From the NCBI GenBank assembly GCA_900555925.1, contig USMU01000023.1, forward strand, positions 1 to 22,921: 22,921 nucleotides of DNA. Direction: 5' to 3'. The translations under genes were made by a program, and so were the position numbers. This document shows positions 7,717 to 15,632 of the stretch, piece by piece (the first letter of the stretch is position 1; every line of letters starts with the position of its first letter). The notes below the pieces were generated by a model. That model was not told the DNA's origin. It made no database searches and worked only from the letters and a program-made list of their open reading frames with translations. The stretch is from an uncultured Clostridium sp. (lineage in GTDB: Bacteria; Bacillota; Clostridia; Christensenellales; Borkfalkiaceae).

Positions 7717-9750
7717 ATGCAATACAAAGGATGGGAGGGCTTTGTCCCCGGCAAATGGAGCGAAGACGAAGTGGACGTGCGCGACTTTATTCAGCGCAAT
7801 TACACGCCTTATGAGGGAGATTCGTCTTTTCTTGCGCCGCCTACCGAGGCGACGAAAAAACTGTGGGATATCGTCCTCGACCTTTCTAAAAAGGAAAGAG
7901 AAGCGGGCGGTGTGTTGGACGCGGATACCAAAATCGTCTCTACGCTCACTTCGCACGCGGCGGGCTATCTCGACAAAGACCTCGAAAAAATCGTGGGCTT
8001 GCAGACGGATAAGCCTTTCAAGCGCTCTTTGCAGCCCTTTGGCGGAATCCGCATGTCGGAAGAAGCGCTCAACATGTACGGGTATACCCTCGATCCCGAA
8101 GTCAAAGAAATCTTTACGAAATACCGCAAGACGCACAACGACGGCGTCTATGACGCCTATACGCCCGAAATGCGCGCGGCGCGTTCGGCGCATATCCTTA
8201 CGGGGCTTCCCGATACCTACGGCCGCGGCCGTATCGTCGGCGACTACCGCAGAGTGGCTCTGTACGGCGTGGACTATCTCATTCGCAAAAAGGAAGAGGA
8301 TAAACTCGCCATGAACGGCGACATGCTTCCCGATAAAGTGCGCGACAGAGAGGAGCTCTCCGAACAGATCAAGGCGCTCAAAGCGCTCAAACAGCTCGCG
8401 GAAATTTACGGGAAAGACATTTCCCAGCCCGCCACGAACGCCGAAGAGGCCGTTCAGGCACTGTATTTCGGATATTTGGCCGCGGTGAAGGACCAGAACG
8501 GCGCCGCGATGTCTATCGGTAGAAACAGCACTTTCCTCGATATTTATATAGAACGCGACCTCAAAAACGGCGTCATCACCGAACAGGAGGCGCAGGAACT
8601 CATCGATCAATTCGTCATGAAACTCAGAATCGTCAAGTTCATGCGCATCAAGGAATATAACGAGCTGTTCTCGGGCGATCCGACCTGGGTGACGGAGTCT
8701 ATCGGCGGCATGGGCGTGGACGGACGGACGCTGGTGACGAAAAATTCCTTCCGTATCCTGCACACGCTCGATAATCTCGGTCCCGCTCCCGAACCTAACC
8801 TGACGGTGCTTTGGTCGAAGAAGCTGCCTTCCAATTTCAAAAAGTACTGTGCGGAAATTTCCATTCGTACCTCCGCCATTCAGTACGAAAGCGACGATCT
8901 GATGCGCCCCGAAATGGGAGACGATTACTGTATCGCCTGCTGCGTGAGCTGTATGCGCGTCGGAAAGGATATGCAATTCTTCGGCGCACGCGCCAATCTC
9001 GCAAAGTGCCTTCTTTACGCGATAAACGGCGGCAAGGACGAGCTCATGAAGGACAAAAAGACGGGGAAACCCATGCAGGTTTCTCCCGAATTTGCTCCCG
9101 TGTCGGGCGACGGACCTCTCGATTTCGATGAGGTCATCAGAAAGTATAAGCAAATGATGTCCTGGCTGGCGGGTTTGTATGTGAATACGCTCAACCTCAT
9201 TCACTATATGCACGATAAATACAGCTATGAGGCGCTCGAAATGGCGCTGCATGACACCAAAGTGCGCCGCTTCTTCGCCACCGGTATCGCGGGCCTGTCC
9301 TGCGCCGTGGATTCCCTCTCCGCCATAAAATACGCGAAAGTATATCCCGTTCGCAACGAAGAGGGCATCGTCACCGATTTCCGCATTGAAGGGGATTTCC
9401 CCAAATACGGCAACAACGACGACCGCGCGGACAATATCGCCGTTTGGCTTTTGAAAACTTTCATGACGGACATCAAGAGCCACTACACTTATCGAGAAAG
9501 TATTCCCACGACTTCCATCCTGACCATTACCTCCAACGTCGTGTACGGCAAAAAGACAGGCAACACGCCCGACGGTCGCCGCGCGGGGACTCCCCTTGCG
9601 CCCGGCGCCAATCCCATGCACGGCAGGGATACTCACGGGGCTCTCGCTTCCCTCGAATCGGTTGCGAAACTTCCCTATGAGTATTCGAGGGACGGAATTT
9701 CCAATACCTTTTCGATTACTCCCGGCTCGCTGGGCAAGGACGAGGATTAA
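7717..9750 (+). CDS. pflB: Pyruvate formate-lyase catalytic core lacking the glycyl-radical domain
   Basis: This 677-residue protein matches PFL along its whole length: the [10 protein letters not shown] start, [14 protein letters not shown] near the end, and the catalytic cysteine pair C408-C409 in [12 protein letters not shown] (C418-C419 in E. coli PflB). PFL cleaves pyruvate plus CoA to acetyl-CoA and formate. The protein stops at GSLGKDED, exactly where the linker to the C-terminal glycyl-radical domain normally begins, so the essential RVSGYA glycine is absent. That domain is encoded by the next gene, 30 nt downstream with its own ribosome binding site. The TAA is clean and no shift joins the frames smoothly. 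AGGAG (7704-7708) precedes the ATG by eight bases. Codons are rich in C-ending forms, as expected of a highly expressed gene. Confidence 0.93.
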   Translation: MQYKGWEGFVPGKWSEDEVDVRDFIQRNYTPYEGDSSFLAPPTEATKKLWDIVLDLSKKEREAGGVLDADTKIVSTLTSHAAGYLDKDLEKIVGLQTDKPFKRSLQPFGGIRMSEEALNMYGYTLDPEVKEIFTKYRKTHNDGVYDAYTPEMRAARSAHILTGLPDTYGRGRIVGDYRRVALYGVDYLIRKKEEDKLAMNGDMLPDKVRDREELSEQIKALKALKQLAEIYGKDISQPATNAEEAVQALYFGYLAAVKDQNGAAMSIGRNSTFLDIYIERDLKNGVITEQEAQELIDQFVMKLRIVKFMRIKEYNELFSGDPTWVTESIGGMGVDGRTLVTKNSFRILHTLDNLGPAPEPNLTVLWSKKLPSNFKKYCAEISIRTSAIQYESDDLMRPEMGDDYCIACCVSCMRVGKDMQFFGARANLAKCLLYAINGGKDELMKDKKTGKPMQVSPEFAPVSGDGPLDFDEVIRKYKQMMSWLAGLYVNTLNLIHYMHDKYSYEALEMALHDTKVRRFFATGIAGLSCAVDSLSAIKYAKVYPVRNEEGIVTDFRIEGDFPKYGNNDDRADNIAVWLLKTFMTDIKSHYTYRESIPTTSILTITSNVVYGKKTGNTPDGRRAGTPLAPGANPMHGRDTHGALASLESVAKLPYEYSRDGISNTFSITPGSLGKDED

Positions 9751-9780
9751 CAAATTTAAAAACAAAAGGAGAAAACAATT

Positions 9781-10017
9781 ATGTCAAAACAACAAGTAGA
9801 TAATTTGGTCAATATGCTGGACGCCTACGTCGCGGACGGTGGCTATCATCTCAACGTAAACGTATTCAACCGCGAAACGCTGCTGGATGCTCAGAAACAT
9901 CCCGAAAAGTATCCTCAGCTTACGATCCGCGTCTCCGGCTATGCGGTCAATTTCAATAAACTGACGAAAGAACAGCAGGACGACGTGATTTCGCGGACAA
10001 TTCACGAATCCATGTAA
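9781..10017 (+). CDS. Separate glycyl-radical domain of pyruvate formate-lyase (GrcA-like)
   Basis: This 78-residue protein is the C-terminal domain of PFL as an independent polypeptide. It carries [15 protein letters not shown], then the radical motif RVSGYAVNF with the predicted radical Gly53, and ends in [18 protein letters not shown] as full-length PFL does. The upstream protein (677) plus residue 53 gives 730, close to Gly734 of E. coli PflB, so together the two make one complete PFL. The first residues align with the linker KTNLVGLLDGY; only a few linker residues are missing. AAAGGAG (9765-9771) lies nine bases before the ATG. E. coli GrcA (YfiD) is a comparable stand-alone domain but has an extra N-terminal part and supplements an intact PFL, whereas here no intact copy is seen. 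PflA (6428-7174) should activate it. Confidence 0.92.
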   Translation: MSKQQVDNLVNMLDAYVADGGYHLNVNVFNRETLLDAQKHPEKYPQLTIRVSGYAVNFNKLTKEQQDDVISRTIHESM

Positions 10018-10059
10018 CGGGACGAGAAAAAGTAAGATAACGATTTCAGCGTTTGCACG

Positions 10060-10094
10060 GGAAGCCGAATAATCTTCGGCTTCCTTTGGATTTT
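10060..10094 (+). terminator. Intrinsic terminator of the pfl operon
   Basis: A perfect 10-bp stem, GGAAGCCGAA (10060-10069) with TTCGGCTTCC (10075-10084), has a five-base loop and is followed by TTTGGATTTT. It closes the pflA to radical-domain operon. The next gene has no evident promoter of its own and may rely on read-through. Confidence 0.85.
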
Positions 10095-10116
10095 GAGAGA
10101 AATGTGAGGTATGCCT

Positions 10117-11379
10117 ATGGCGAAACGGAGAAAAAATACCCGCCTCAGGCGGGCTGCGGCTTTGTTGGTCGCGCTCCTGTTGATTGCGGCTATTATCTGC
10201 GGTTACATACTTTGGAGCAAGGGCTATCTGGACGGCTTTATTCCCTCGGAAAGTACATCGGACGAAGAGAGTTCGGGTGGAAGTTCGGACAGTACGTCGA
10301 ACGAAGACAGTTCAAGCGGAAGTTCGGACAGTACATCGGACGAGGATAGTTCAAGTGGAAGTTCGGAAAGTACATCGGACGAAGAGAGTTCGGGCGGAGC
10401 GGATATCGTTACGGACGAATTGAGTATTCATTTTCTGATGCTGGGAAATAAATATTCGGGGGATTGTACGCTGATTAAGGCGGGGGATACGGAAATTTTA
10501 ATCGATGCCGGTTCCAGGGCGAGTTCCGCGGAGACGATTGCGGAGTACGTGAGCGAATATTGCGAGGACGGAGTTCTCGAATATGTGATTGCCACGCATG
10601 CGGATCAGGATCATATTTCGGGATTTGTGGGAACGACGAAAATTCCCGGTATTTTCGACGTATTCGAATGTGAAACGATCATCGATTTTCCGAAAACCAA
10701 TAAAGACACGAAAGTTTATCACGATTATGTCGAAAAACGCGACGCGGAAGTAGAGAGCGGCGCGGTGCACTATACCGCCCTCGAATGTTGGAACGAGACG
10801 GACGGAGCAAAACGCAGCTATGAGATCGCAGACGGAATTACGATGAATATTTTATACAACATATTCTATGAGGAAAAGTCGAGCGACGAAAACAATTATT
10901 CCGTATGTCTGTTATTTACGCAGGGGGAAAATCATTATTTATTTACGGGAGATTTGGAGGAGAAGGGCGAGGAGGCTCTGGTGGAAAAAAATGATTTACC
11001 GCAATGCAAATTGTTTAAGGCAGGACATCACGGAAGTCCCACTTCGAGTACGGAGGCACTGTTATCTGTAATTCGTCCCGAAATCGTCGTCGTGAGCTGC
11101 TGTTGCGGCTATAAGGAATATACAGACAATATGCTGAATGTTTTTCCCTCTCAGGCTTTCGTGGACAGGGTTGCGCCGTATACGGACAAAATTTATGTTC
11201 CGACCGTCTATTCCGAAACGGCGGAGGGAGGCTTCGAGGCGATGAACGGCAATATTGTCGTTTCTTCGGACGGCGGAGAAGTAACCGTGAGCTGTTCCAA
11301 TAACGATATTCTTTTCAAGGATACCGAATGGTTCAAAAAATACCGTACGTGGCCAGAAAACGGAGTGGGAGCGGCATAG
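10117..11379 (+). CDS. Membrane-anchored ComEC-type metallo-beta-lactamase-fold protein
   Basis: This 420-residue protein has a basic N-terminus, one hydrophobic helix (about residues 11-33), a Ser/Asp/Glu-rich repeat linker (about 45-95), and a C-terminal MBL-fold domain. The domain has IDAGSR, the metal motif THADQDHISGF (HxDxDH, the form seen in ComEC-like proteins rather than the classical HxHxDH), FTGDLE and AGHHGSPTSS. The domain should sit outside the cell on a stalk. ComEC-type MBL domains are linked to DNA handling or phosphodiester hydrolysis; the substrate here is unknown. The second ATG (10117) is preferred because GAGG (10106-10109) is seven bases upstream, while the ATG at 10111 is only one base away. 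The pfl terminator lies just before it and a minisatellite just after. Confidence 0.85.
   Translation: MAKRRKNTRLRRAAALLVALLLIAAIICGYILWSKGYLDGFIPSESTSDEESSGGSSDSTSNEDSSSGSSDSTSDEDSSSGSSESTSDEESSGGADIVTDELSIHFLMLGNKYSGDCTLIKAGDTEILIDAGSRASSAETIAEYVSEYCEDGVLEYVIATHADQDHISGFVGTTKIPGIFDVFECETIIDFPKTNKDTKVYHDYVEKRDAEVESGAVHYTALECWNETDGAKRSYEIADGITMNILYNIFYEEKSSDENNYSVCLLFTQGENHYLFTGDLEEKGEEALVEKNDLPQCKLFKAGHHGSPTSSTEALLSVIRPEIVVVSCCCGYKEYTDNMLNVFPSQAFVDRVAPYTDKIYVPTVYSETAEGGFEAMNGNIVVSSDGGEVTVSCSNNDILFKDTEWFKKYRTWPENGVGAA
10252..10398 (+). repeat. 39-bp in-frame tandem repeat in the stalk of the MBL protein
   Basis: Nearly four copies of a 39-bp unit start at 10252, 10291, 10330 and 10369, each encoding a 13-residue STSDE(E/D)SS(G/S)GSS(D/E) unit. 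The units differ at only a few positions. The length keeps the frame, so copy-number change would only lengthen or shorten the flexible acidic stalk. Confidence 0.9.
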
Positions 11380-11386
11380 GTGGGGC

Positions 11387-11549
11387 GATAAGTACGCGTC
11401 GGCAATGTGGAGAAAGCGATTACGATAAGCGCGCATCGGCGATGTGGCAAAAGTGATTGCGATAAATGCGCGTCGGCAGTGTGGCGAAAGCGGTTGCGAT
11501 AGGTGTGCGTTGGCAGTATGGCATAGTCGATTGCGATAAGCGTGCGAAC
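11387..11549. repeat. 37-bp minisatellite, four copies plus a partial fifth
   Basis: Head-to-tail units start at 11387, 11424, 11461 and 11498, with a partial copy from 11535. Each begins GATAAG/GATAAA and contains a GTCGGC-type core, TGTGG and a GATTGC-type end. Units differ by several substitutions each, so the array is not recent. There are no spacers, and 37 is not a multiple of three, so this is neither a CRISPR array nor a protein repeat. The remaining gap to 11661 shows no gene. Confidence 0.9.
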
Positions 11550-11661
11550 GGAAACGGCTGGGATAAGAGGTGGAGCTCGAGAATACCGAGTGGCAGTAAT
11601 ACTAAGCGGATAGAGACGAGCGGCAAAAAAGTACTTTTTTTCGGAAAGAGGGCGGCGGAGG

Positions 11662-11690
11662 TTGACATTTTCGCAAAAATAGGGTACAAT
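11662..11690 (+). promoter_or_regulatory. Sigma-A promoter of the GT8 gene
   Basis: TTGACA (11662-11667) and TACAAT (11685-11690) are separated by 17 nt. The start near 11697 puts the palindrome at 11700-11717 at the extreme 5' end of the message and gives a leader of about 80 nt. Confidence 0.82.
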
Positions 11691-11699
11691 ACCCAAAAG

Positions 11700-11744
11700 A
11701 AAAGGCACGTGCCTTTTTCGGCGTAATTTGATTACGCCGAAAAA
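11700..11744 (+). promoter_or_regulatory. Tandem palindrome-plus-hairpin leader element, copy 1
   Basis: The 18-bp perfect palindrome AAAAGGCAC/GTGCCTTTT (11700-11717) is overlapped by a perfect 14-bp hairpin, TTTTTCGGCGTAAT (11714-11727), loop TTG, ATTACGCCGAAAAA (11731-11744). The T-run is shared, so the two structures compete for it. As RNA, the first (GGC, ACGT loop, GCC, then TTTTT) resembles a small terminator that the second could prevent. A second copy with compensatory changes lies at 22416-22458. Regulatory function is inferred. Confidence 0.6.
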
Positions 11745-11775
11745 ATCCTTCAATAAGGCGGGAATTACCGGTTTT

Positions 11776-12576
11776 ATGAATATTCTGACAGCAATCAACA
11801 AAAAATATCTGCCCTATTTTGCGGCGATGATTCGTTCCTTTGCAGACAATAACCCCGGCGAGCATACGGTATACATAGCGACCAAGGAAGTGACGGACGC
11901 GGATATCGAAGCATATCGGGAATATCTGCCCGAACAGGTGACTTTCCGTCCCGTAGCCTTTAAGGAGGAAATTCTCGAAGGCGCGCCCACCGAAAAGAGA
12001 TGGCCGAAGGAGATTTATTACCGCATTTTTGCGGCGGAGTATCTTCCCGAAAGCGTAGACCGTATCCTCTATATGGACAGCGACATCATCGTAAAAGGGG
12101 ATATTTCCGACTTCTACAATACCGATTTCGAGGATAATTATTTCGTGGCGACGACTAACGTCCATGCTCGCTTCTTAAAATGGTTTATCCGCGTAAAAAA
12201 CGGTGCGAACAAAAATACCGTATATGTAAATACCGGCGTTTTATTGATGAATTTGAAGAAACTCAGGAAAGAACAGGATACGGAAGAAGTATTAAAATAT
12301 ATCGCCCGCAGGAGATTCTTTCTCACTTTGCCCGATCAGGACGTCATTTCCACTCTGTACGGGCATAAAATCAAGATAGAAAACGGAATGGTTTACAACC
12401 TCAATGAACGGAAAATCCGAGGCTGGAACCGCCGCCACAGGGGCAAAGACGCGATAGGGCTCGCTCATGTGGATGAAAAGGTGAAAATTATCCATTATAT
12501 CGGCAGAAACAAGCCTTGGAATGAAAAATATCGCGGGATTCTCAAACCCTATTACGACAAATACAAAGTAAAGTGA
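11776..12576 (+). CDS. Family 8 glycosyltransferase
   Basis: This 266-residue cytoplasmic enzyme of the GT8 (LgtC/GspA-like) family begins MNILTAINKKYLPY, the usual first strand. It has the KRWPKEIYYRIFAAEYLP stretch that precedes the metal-binding DxD motif (YMDSDIIVKGDI, D101 and D103). VYVNTGVLLMNL, LPDQDVIS and a C-terminal HYIGRNKPWN motif follow, all typical. It should use a nucleotide sugar (UDP-glucose or UDP-galactose type) and Mn2+ to add a hexose to a surface glycan; the acceptor is unknown. The ATG at 11776 is chosen because family similarity begins there; the AAGGCGGGA at 11755-11763 is somewhat far upstream. A TTG at 11728 is open but sits inside the leader hairpin. It is probably transcribed alone. 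Confidence 0.88.
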   Translation: MNILTAINKKYLPYFAAMIRSFADNNPGEHTVYIATKEVTDADIEAYREYLPEQVTFRPVAFKEEILEGAPTEKRWPKEIYYRIFAAEYLPESVDRILYMDSDIIVKGDISDFYNTDFEDNYFVATTNVHARFLKWFIRVKNGANKNTVYVNTGVLLMNLKKLRKEQDTEEVLKYIARRRFFLTLPDQDVISTLYGHKIKIENGMVYNLNERKIRGWNRRHRGKDAIGLAHVDEKVKIIHYIGRNKPWNEKYRGILKPYYDKYKVK

Positions 12577-12601
12577 AAAAATCGGAGTTTTTTGTTTTTT
12601 T
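12576..12601 (+). terminator. Weak terminator-like A/T hairpin after the GT8 gene
   Basis: A run of six A (12576-12581) can pair with six T (12588-12593) around TCGGAG, followed by GTTTTTTT. The stem has no G-C core, so termination here is uncertain. Confidence 0.35.
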
Positions 12602-12613
12602 ACCCGAAAACCA

Positions 12614-12642
12614 TTGACAAAACGGAAAAATCGGAATATACT
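12614..12642 (+). promoter_or_regulatory. Sigma-A promoter of the riboswitch and P-type ATPase
   Basis: TTGACA (12614-12619), 17 nt, TATACT (12637-12642). The predicted start near 12649 falls immediately before the first riboswitch helix. Confidence 0.82.
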
Positions 12643-12648
12643 ATAACT

Positions 12649-12752
12649 ATATTGAGGGAGTAGTTTGCGCCTTTCTTTTCGGGGCGTAACGGTTCCAACA
12701 ACACCGGCGGAGTTCGATTTCGCCTGGGACTGTTTGAAAAAATGAGACTCAT
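12649..12752 (+). promoter_or_regulatory. yybP-ykoY manganese riboswitch
   Basis: P1 pairs TGAG (12653-12656) with CTCA (12748-12751). The hallmark internal loop follows as GGAGTAG (12657-12663) on the 5' side and TGAGA (12743-12747) on the 3' side, matching the GGGGAGUAG and AAGACC strands I recall for Mn2+ riboswitches. P2 is CGCC 12668-12671 with GGCG 12683-12686. P3 is GTTCC 12692-12696 with GGGAC 12726-12730, and P4 is GGCG 12706-12709 with CGCC 12721-12724. This class senses Mn2+ and often controls exporters, including P-type ATPases. The class assignment is from memory of consensus, not a covariance search. Confidence 0.85.
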
Positions 12753-12805
12753 GCGCTATATTATCCGTCGTTTCGCGGCATAATATGGAGCATGAGTCTT
12801 TTTTT
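12745..12805 (+). terminator. Riboswitch-controlled terminator
   Basis: AGACTCATGC (12745-12754) pairs with GCATGAGTCT (12790-12799), with an inner ATATTAT/ATAATAT helix (12758-12764 with 12780-12786), and is followed by T7 (12799-12805). Its left arm contains CTCA (12748-12751), the 3' strand of riboswitch P1. Ligand-stabilised P1 would therefore block the terminator and turn the ATPase gene on. Confidence 0.88.
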
Positions 12806-12835
12806 GAAAAAGCAAAAGGAGAAATGCAAAATTCA

Positions 12836-15517
12836 ATGAAACACTATCTTTGCGACGCGGAAGAGGTTCTAAAAGAAGTCGGGGCTTCGCCCGACGGTCT
12901 GTCCGCAGAAGAAGCGGCTTCCCGACTCGAAAAAAACGGCAGAAACAAGCTGGCGGAGGGCAAAAAGACCTCGATGTTCAAGCGTTTCCTTCTGCAGCTC
13001 GTCAACCCGATGATCATCGTCCTTCTGGCGGCCGCGGCTGTCAATCTCGCCACCGTCATCATCGACCGCGTGAGAGGGGGAAATGAATCCTTTGCAGAAT
13101 TTATCATCATCGTCGCCGTCGTGCTTCTCAACGCCATTCTCGGCGTCGTTCAGGAGGGGCGCGCCGAGCACGCCATAGAAGCGCTCAAAGAAATGACGGC
13201 TTCCACCTGCAAGGTAATCCGCGGCGGTCAGCTCCTCGCCGTAAAGAGCGAGGAAATCGTCGTCGGGGATATCGTCATCCTCGAAGCCGGAGATTCCGTC
13301 CCCGCTGATTGCCGCATCCTCGAATGCGCTTCCTTGAAGGCGGAAGAATCCGCTCTGACGGGCGAGAGCGTCCCCGCAAACAAAGAGGCCGAAAAGCTCG
13401 TGGCCGAGAACGGCAAGGACATCCCCTTGGGCGACAGAAAAAATATGGTCTACATGGGCAGCACCGTCGTATACGGCCGCGCAAAGGTCGTCGTCGTGGC
13501 GACCGGCATGCAGACGGAAATGGGCAAGATCGCCGATATTCTCGCTCAGGCTAAGGACGAGGTCACTCCTCTGCAAAAACGCCTCAATAAACTGTCGCAG
13601 ATTCTGAGCTATATCGTGCTCGGTATCTGTGTGTTCATCTTCGCGTTTAAGCTCATTCTCGAAAGAGATTTCGCACTCGAAGTCGTCCTCGACAGCTTTA
13701 TCGTCGCGGTCTCGCTCGCCGTCGCCGCCATTCCCGAAGGACTTGCGACCGTCGTCACCATCGTCCTTTCCATGGGGATGACCAAAATGGCGAAGAAAAA
13801 GGCCGTAGTCAAACGGCTCACCGCCGTCGAAACCCTCGGCTGCACGCAGATTATCTGTTCCGACAAGACCGGAACTCTCACGCAGAACAAAATGACCGTC
13901 GTGGACCATTACGGGGACGACGAAGCCTTGCTCGCACGCGCGATGGCGCAGTGTTCGGACGCCGTGCTCGACGCGGAGGCGAAAGAGGCAAAGGGAGAGC
14001 CTACGGAATGTGCGCTCGTCAATTATGCCTATAAACTGGGGCTCGACAAGACGAAATTGGATTTCGAAGATAAGCGCGTCGCCGAAGCGCCCTTCGACAG
14101 CCTTCGGAAAATGATGTCCACCATTCATTCCGCGGGCGGAGGATTCGTACAATATACCAAGGGAGCGCCCGACGAAATTCTCAAACGCTGCACGCACGTC
14201 CGTGTCGGAGGAAAGGATATTCCCCTCACGGACGAAAAGCGCGAAGAGATTCTCGCCGCGAATAAGCAAATGGCGGACAGGGCTCTGCGCGTGCTCGCCG
14301 CCGCGTATAAGAAGCTCGAAAGCGTGCCCGAAAAGTTCGAGCCGGAGGATATCGAAAAGGGACTTACCTTCCTCGGCCTCACGGGCATGATAGACCCGAT
14401 CCGCCCCGAAGTCAAGGACGCTATCGTCGAGTGTAAGGCAGCCGGTATCCGTCCCATTATGATTACGGGCGACCATATAGATACCGCGGTAGCCATCGCG
14501 ACGGAGCTCGGGATTATTACCGACAAATCTCAGGCGATTACGGGTTCGGCGCTCGGAGAAATGAGCGACGAGGAATTTGAACAAAAAATCGGACAGTATT
14601 CCGTGTATGCCCGCGTACAGCCCGAACACAAGGTGAAAATCGTCACGACATGGAAGAAAAAGGGCTATATCACCGCAATGACGGGCGACGGCGTGAACGA
14701 CGCGCCCAGTATCAAGAGCGCGGATATCGGCATCGGCATGGGAATTACCGGTACGGACGTCACCAAGGGCGCGGCCGATATGGTATTACAGGACGACAAT
14801 TTCGCCACCATCGTCACCGCCGTGGGCGAGGGACGGAGAATTTACGACAATATCCGCAAGGCGATTCAGTTCCTGCTTTCCAGCAATCTCGCGGAGGTCG
14901 TGGCCGTGTTCGTAGCGACCATGCTGGGATTTACTCTGCTTCGGCCCATGCACCTGCTGTGGATAAATCTCATCACCGATACGTTCCCCGCGCTCGCGCT
15001 CGGTATGGAAGAGGGCGAACGCGACCTCATGAAACGAAAGCCCCGCGACGACAAGGAGGGGATTTTTGCGGGCGGCGTCGGACTCAACGTCGTCTTGCAG
15101 GGGATCTTTATCGGCGTCATCACTCTGTTGTCCTATTTCATCGGGCATTATATCGAAACGGGCGTCTGGGAATGGACGTTCAAAGAGTCGCTCGAAGGTA
15201 TGAGCATGGACGGCATGACGATGGCTTTCCTCACGTTATCCATGACGGAGATGTTCCATTCCTTTAATGTGCGGTCTATCCATCACTCCGTGTTTTCCAT
15301 GAAAAAACAGAATAAGTACCTTTGGGGCGCATTTGTGTTCTCTCTGCTTCTGACTTTGTTCGTCATCTATGTCCCCGGCGTCAATACCGCTTTTGAATTC
15401 GCCGCCATCAGTGCGAAAGAATACTTCATCGCCGTCGCGCTCGCGTTTACCGTCATTCCGTTCGTGGAGATTTGCAAACTCATTCGGCGGGTGAAAAATA
15501 AGAACAAGGGACTTTGA
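12836..15517 (+). CDS. P-type Ca2+/Mn2+-exporting ATPase (type II)
   Basis: This cation-transporting P-type ATPase of about 893 residues has an N-terminal actuator region, TGES near 175-178, the phosphorylated Asp343 in CSDKTGTLTQNKM, the hinge TGDGVNDAPSIK and about ten membrane helices. The ion-site residues resemble SERCA/PMCA-like pumps: PEGL in M4, SSNLAEVV in M5 and NLITDTFPALALG in M6. It should pump Ca2+ and/or Mn2+ out of the cell. The manganese riboswitch upstream argues for Mn2+ export as a main role, as known for riboswitch-controlled P-type ATPases in lactic streptococci. Open frame extends back to 12785, but that ATG lies inside the terminator stem. AAAAGGAG (12814-12821) serves the ATG at 12836 (14-base spacing) or the one at 12824 (2 bases), so the exact start is unsure. 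Confidence 0.93.
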   Translation: MKHYLCDAEEVLKEVGASPDGLSAEEAASRLEKNGRNKLAEGKKTSMFKRFLLQLVNPMIIVLLAAAAVNLATVIIDRVRGGNESFAEFIIIVAVVLLNAILGVVQEGRAEHAIEALKEMTASTCKVIRGGQLLAVKSEEIVVGDIVILEAGDSVPADCRILECASLKAEESALTGESVPANKEAEKLVAENGKDIPLGDRKNMVYMGSTVVYGRAKVVVVATGMQTEMGKIADILAQAKDEVTPLQKRLNKLSQILSYIVLGICVFIFAFKLILERDFALEVVLDSFIVAVSLAVAAIPEGLATVVTIVLSMGMTKMAKKKAVVKRLTAVETLGCTQIICSDKTGTLTQNKMTVVDHYGDDEALLARAMAQCSDAVLDAEAKEAKGEPTECALVNYAYKLGLDKTKLDFEDKRVAEAPFDSLRKMMSTIHSAGGGFVQYTKGAPDEILKRCTHVRVGGKDIPLTDEKREEILAANKQMADRALRVLAAAYKKLESVPEKFEPEDIEKGLTFLGLTGMIDPIRPEVKDAIVECKAAGIRPIMITGDHIDTAVAIATELGIITDKSQAITGSALGEMSDEEFEQKIGQYSVYARVQPEHKVKIVTTWKKKGYITAMTGDGVNDAPSIKSADIGIGMGITGTDVTKGAADMVLQDDNFATIVTAVGEGRRIYDNIRKAIQFLLSSNLAEVVAVFVATMLGFTLLRPMHLLWINLITDTFPALALGMEEGERDLMKRKPRDDKEGIFAGGVGLNVVLQGIFIGVITLLSYFIGHYIETGVWEWTFKESLEGMSMDGMTMAFLTLSMTEMFHSFNVRSIHHSVFSMKKQNKYLWGAFVFSLLLTLFVIYVPGVNTAFEFAAISAKEYFIAVALAFTVIPFVEICKLIRRVKNKNKGL

Positions 15518-15632
15518 CAGCGAAAGAAAAAAAGTTGGATAAACGAAAGCCTTTGAGCAATGCGTTTCGGGGAAGGGAACTTTGACTCGACACAGAGATT
15601 TCATAAAACCAGAGGCTTTCCATAAAAATCGG

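Noticed and set aside
7702..9765. A 687-codon open frame antisense to the whole PFL core
   Set aside because: It mirrors the C-rich codon usage of pflB; it has no ribosome binding site, promoter or recognisable domain, and its composition is that of a shadow frame.
9740..9790. Sequencing frameshift or premature stop as the cause of the split PFL
   Set aside because: The second part has its own AAAGGAG and ATG, the AT-rich 30-nt gap does not encode linker residues, and both proteins end and begin at the natural domain boundary. Read-level confirmation is still desirable.
11387..11549. CRISPR array, because units are 37 bp
   Set aside because: Units are directly contiguous with no spacers, and no cas genes are present.
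11208..11801. Minus-strand frames of 89-197 codons across the minisatellite
   Set aside because: The 37-bp unit shifts frame at each copy, so the repetitive translation is accidental; no ribosome binding site.
12785..12835. ATG at 12785 as the ATPase start
   Set aside because: It lies inside the terminator stem of the riboswitch and has no ribosome binding site; family similarity begins at MKHYLCDAEEVL.
12869..14629. A 586-codon open frame antisense to the P-type ATPase
   Set aside because: Same cause: biased codons of the sense gene keep this frame open. The His/Asp-rich translation is not a plausible protein.
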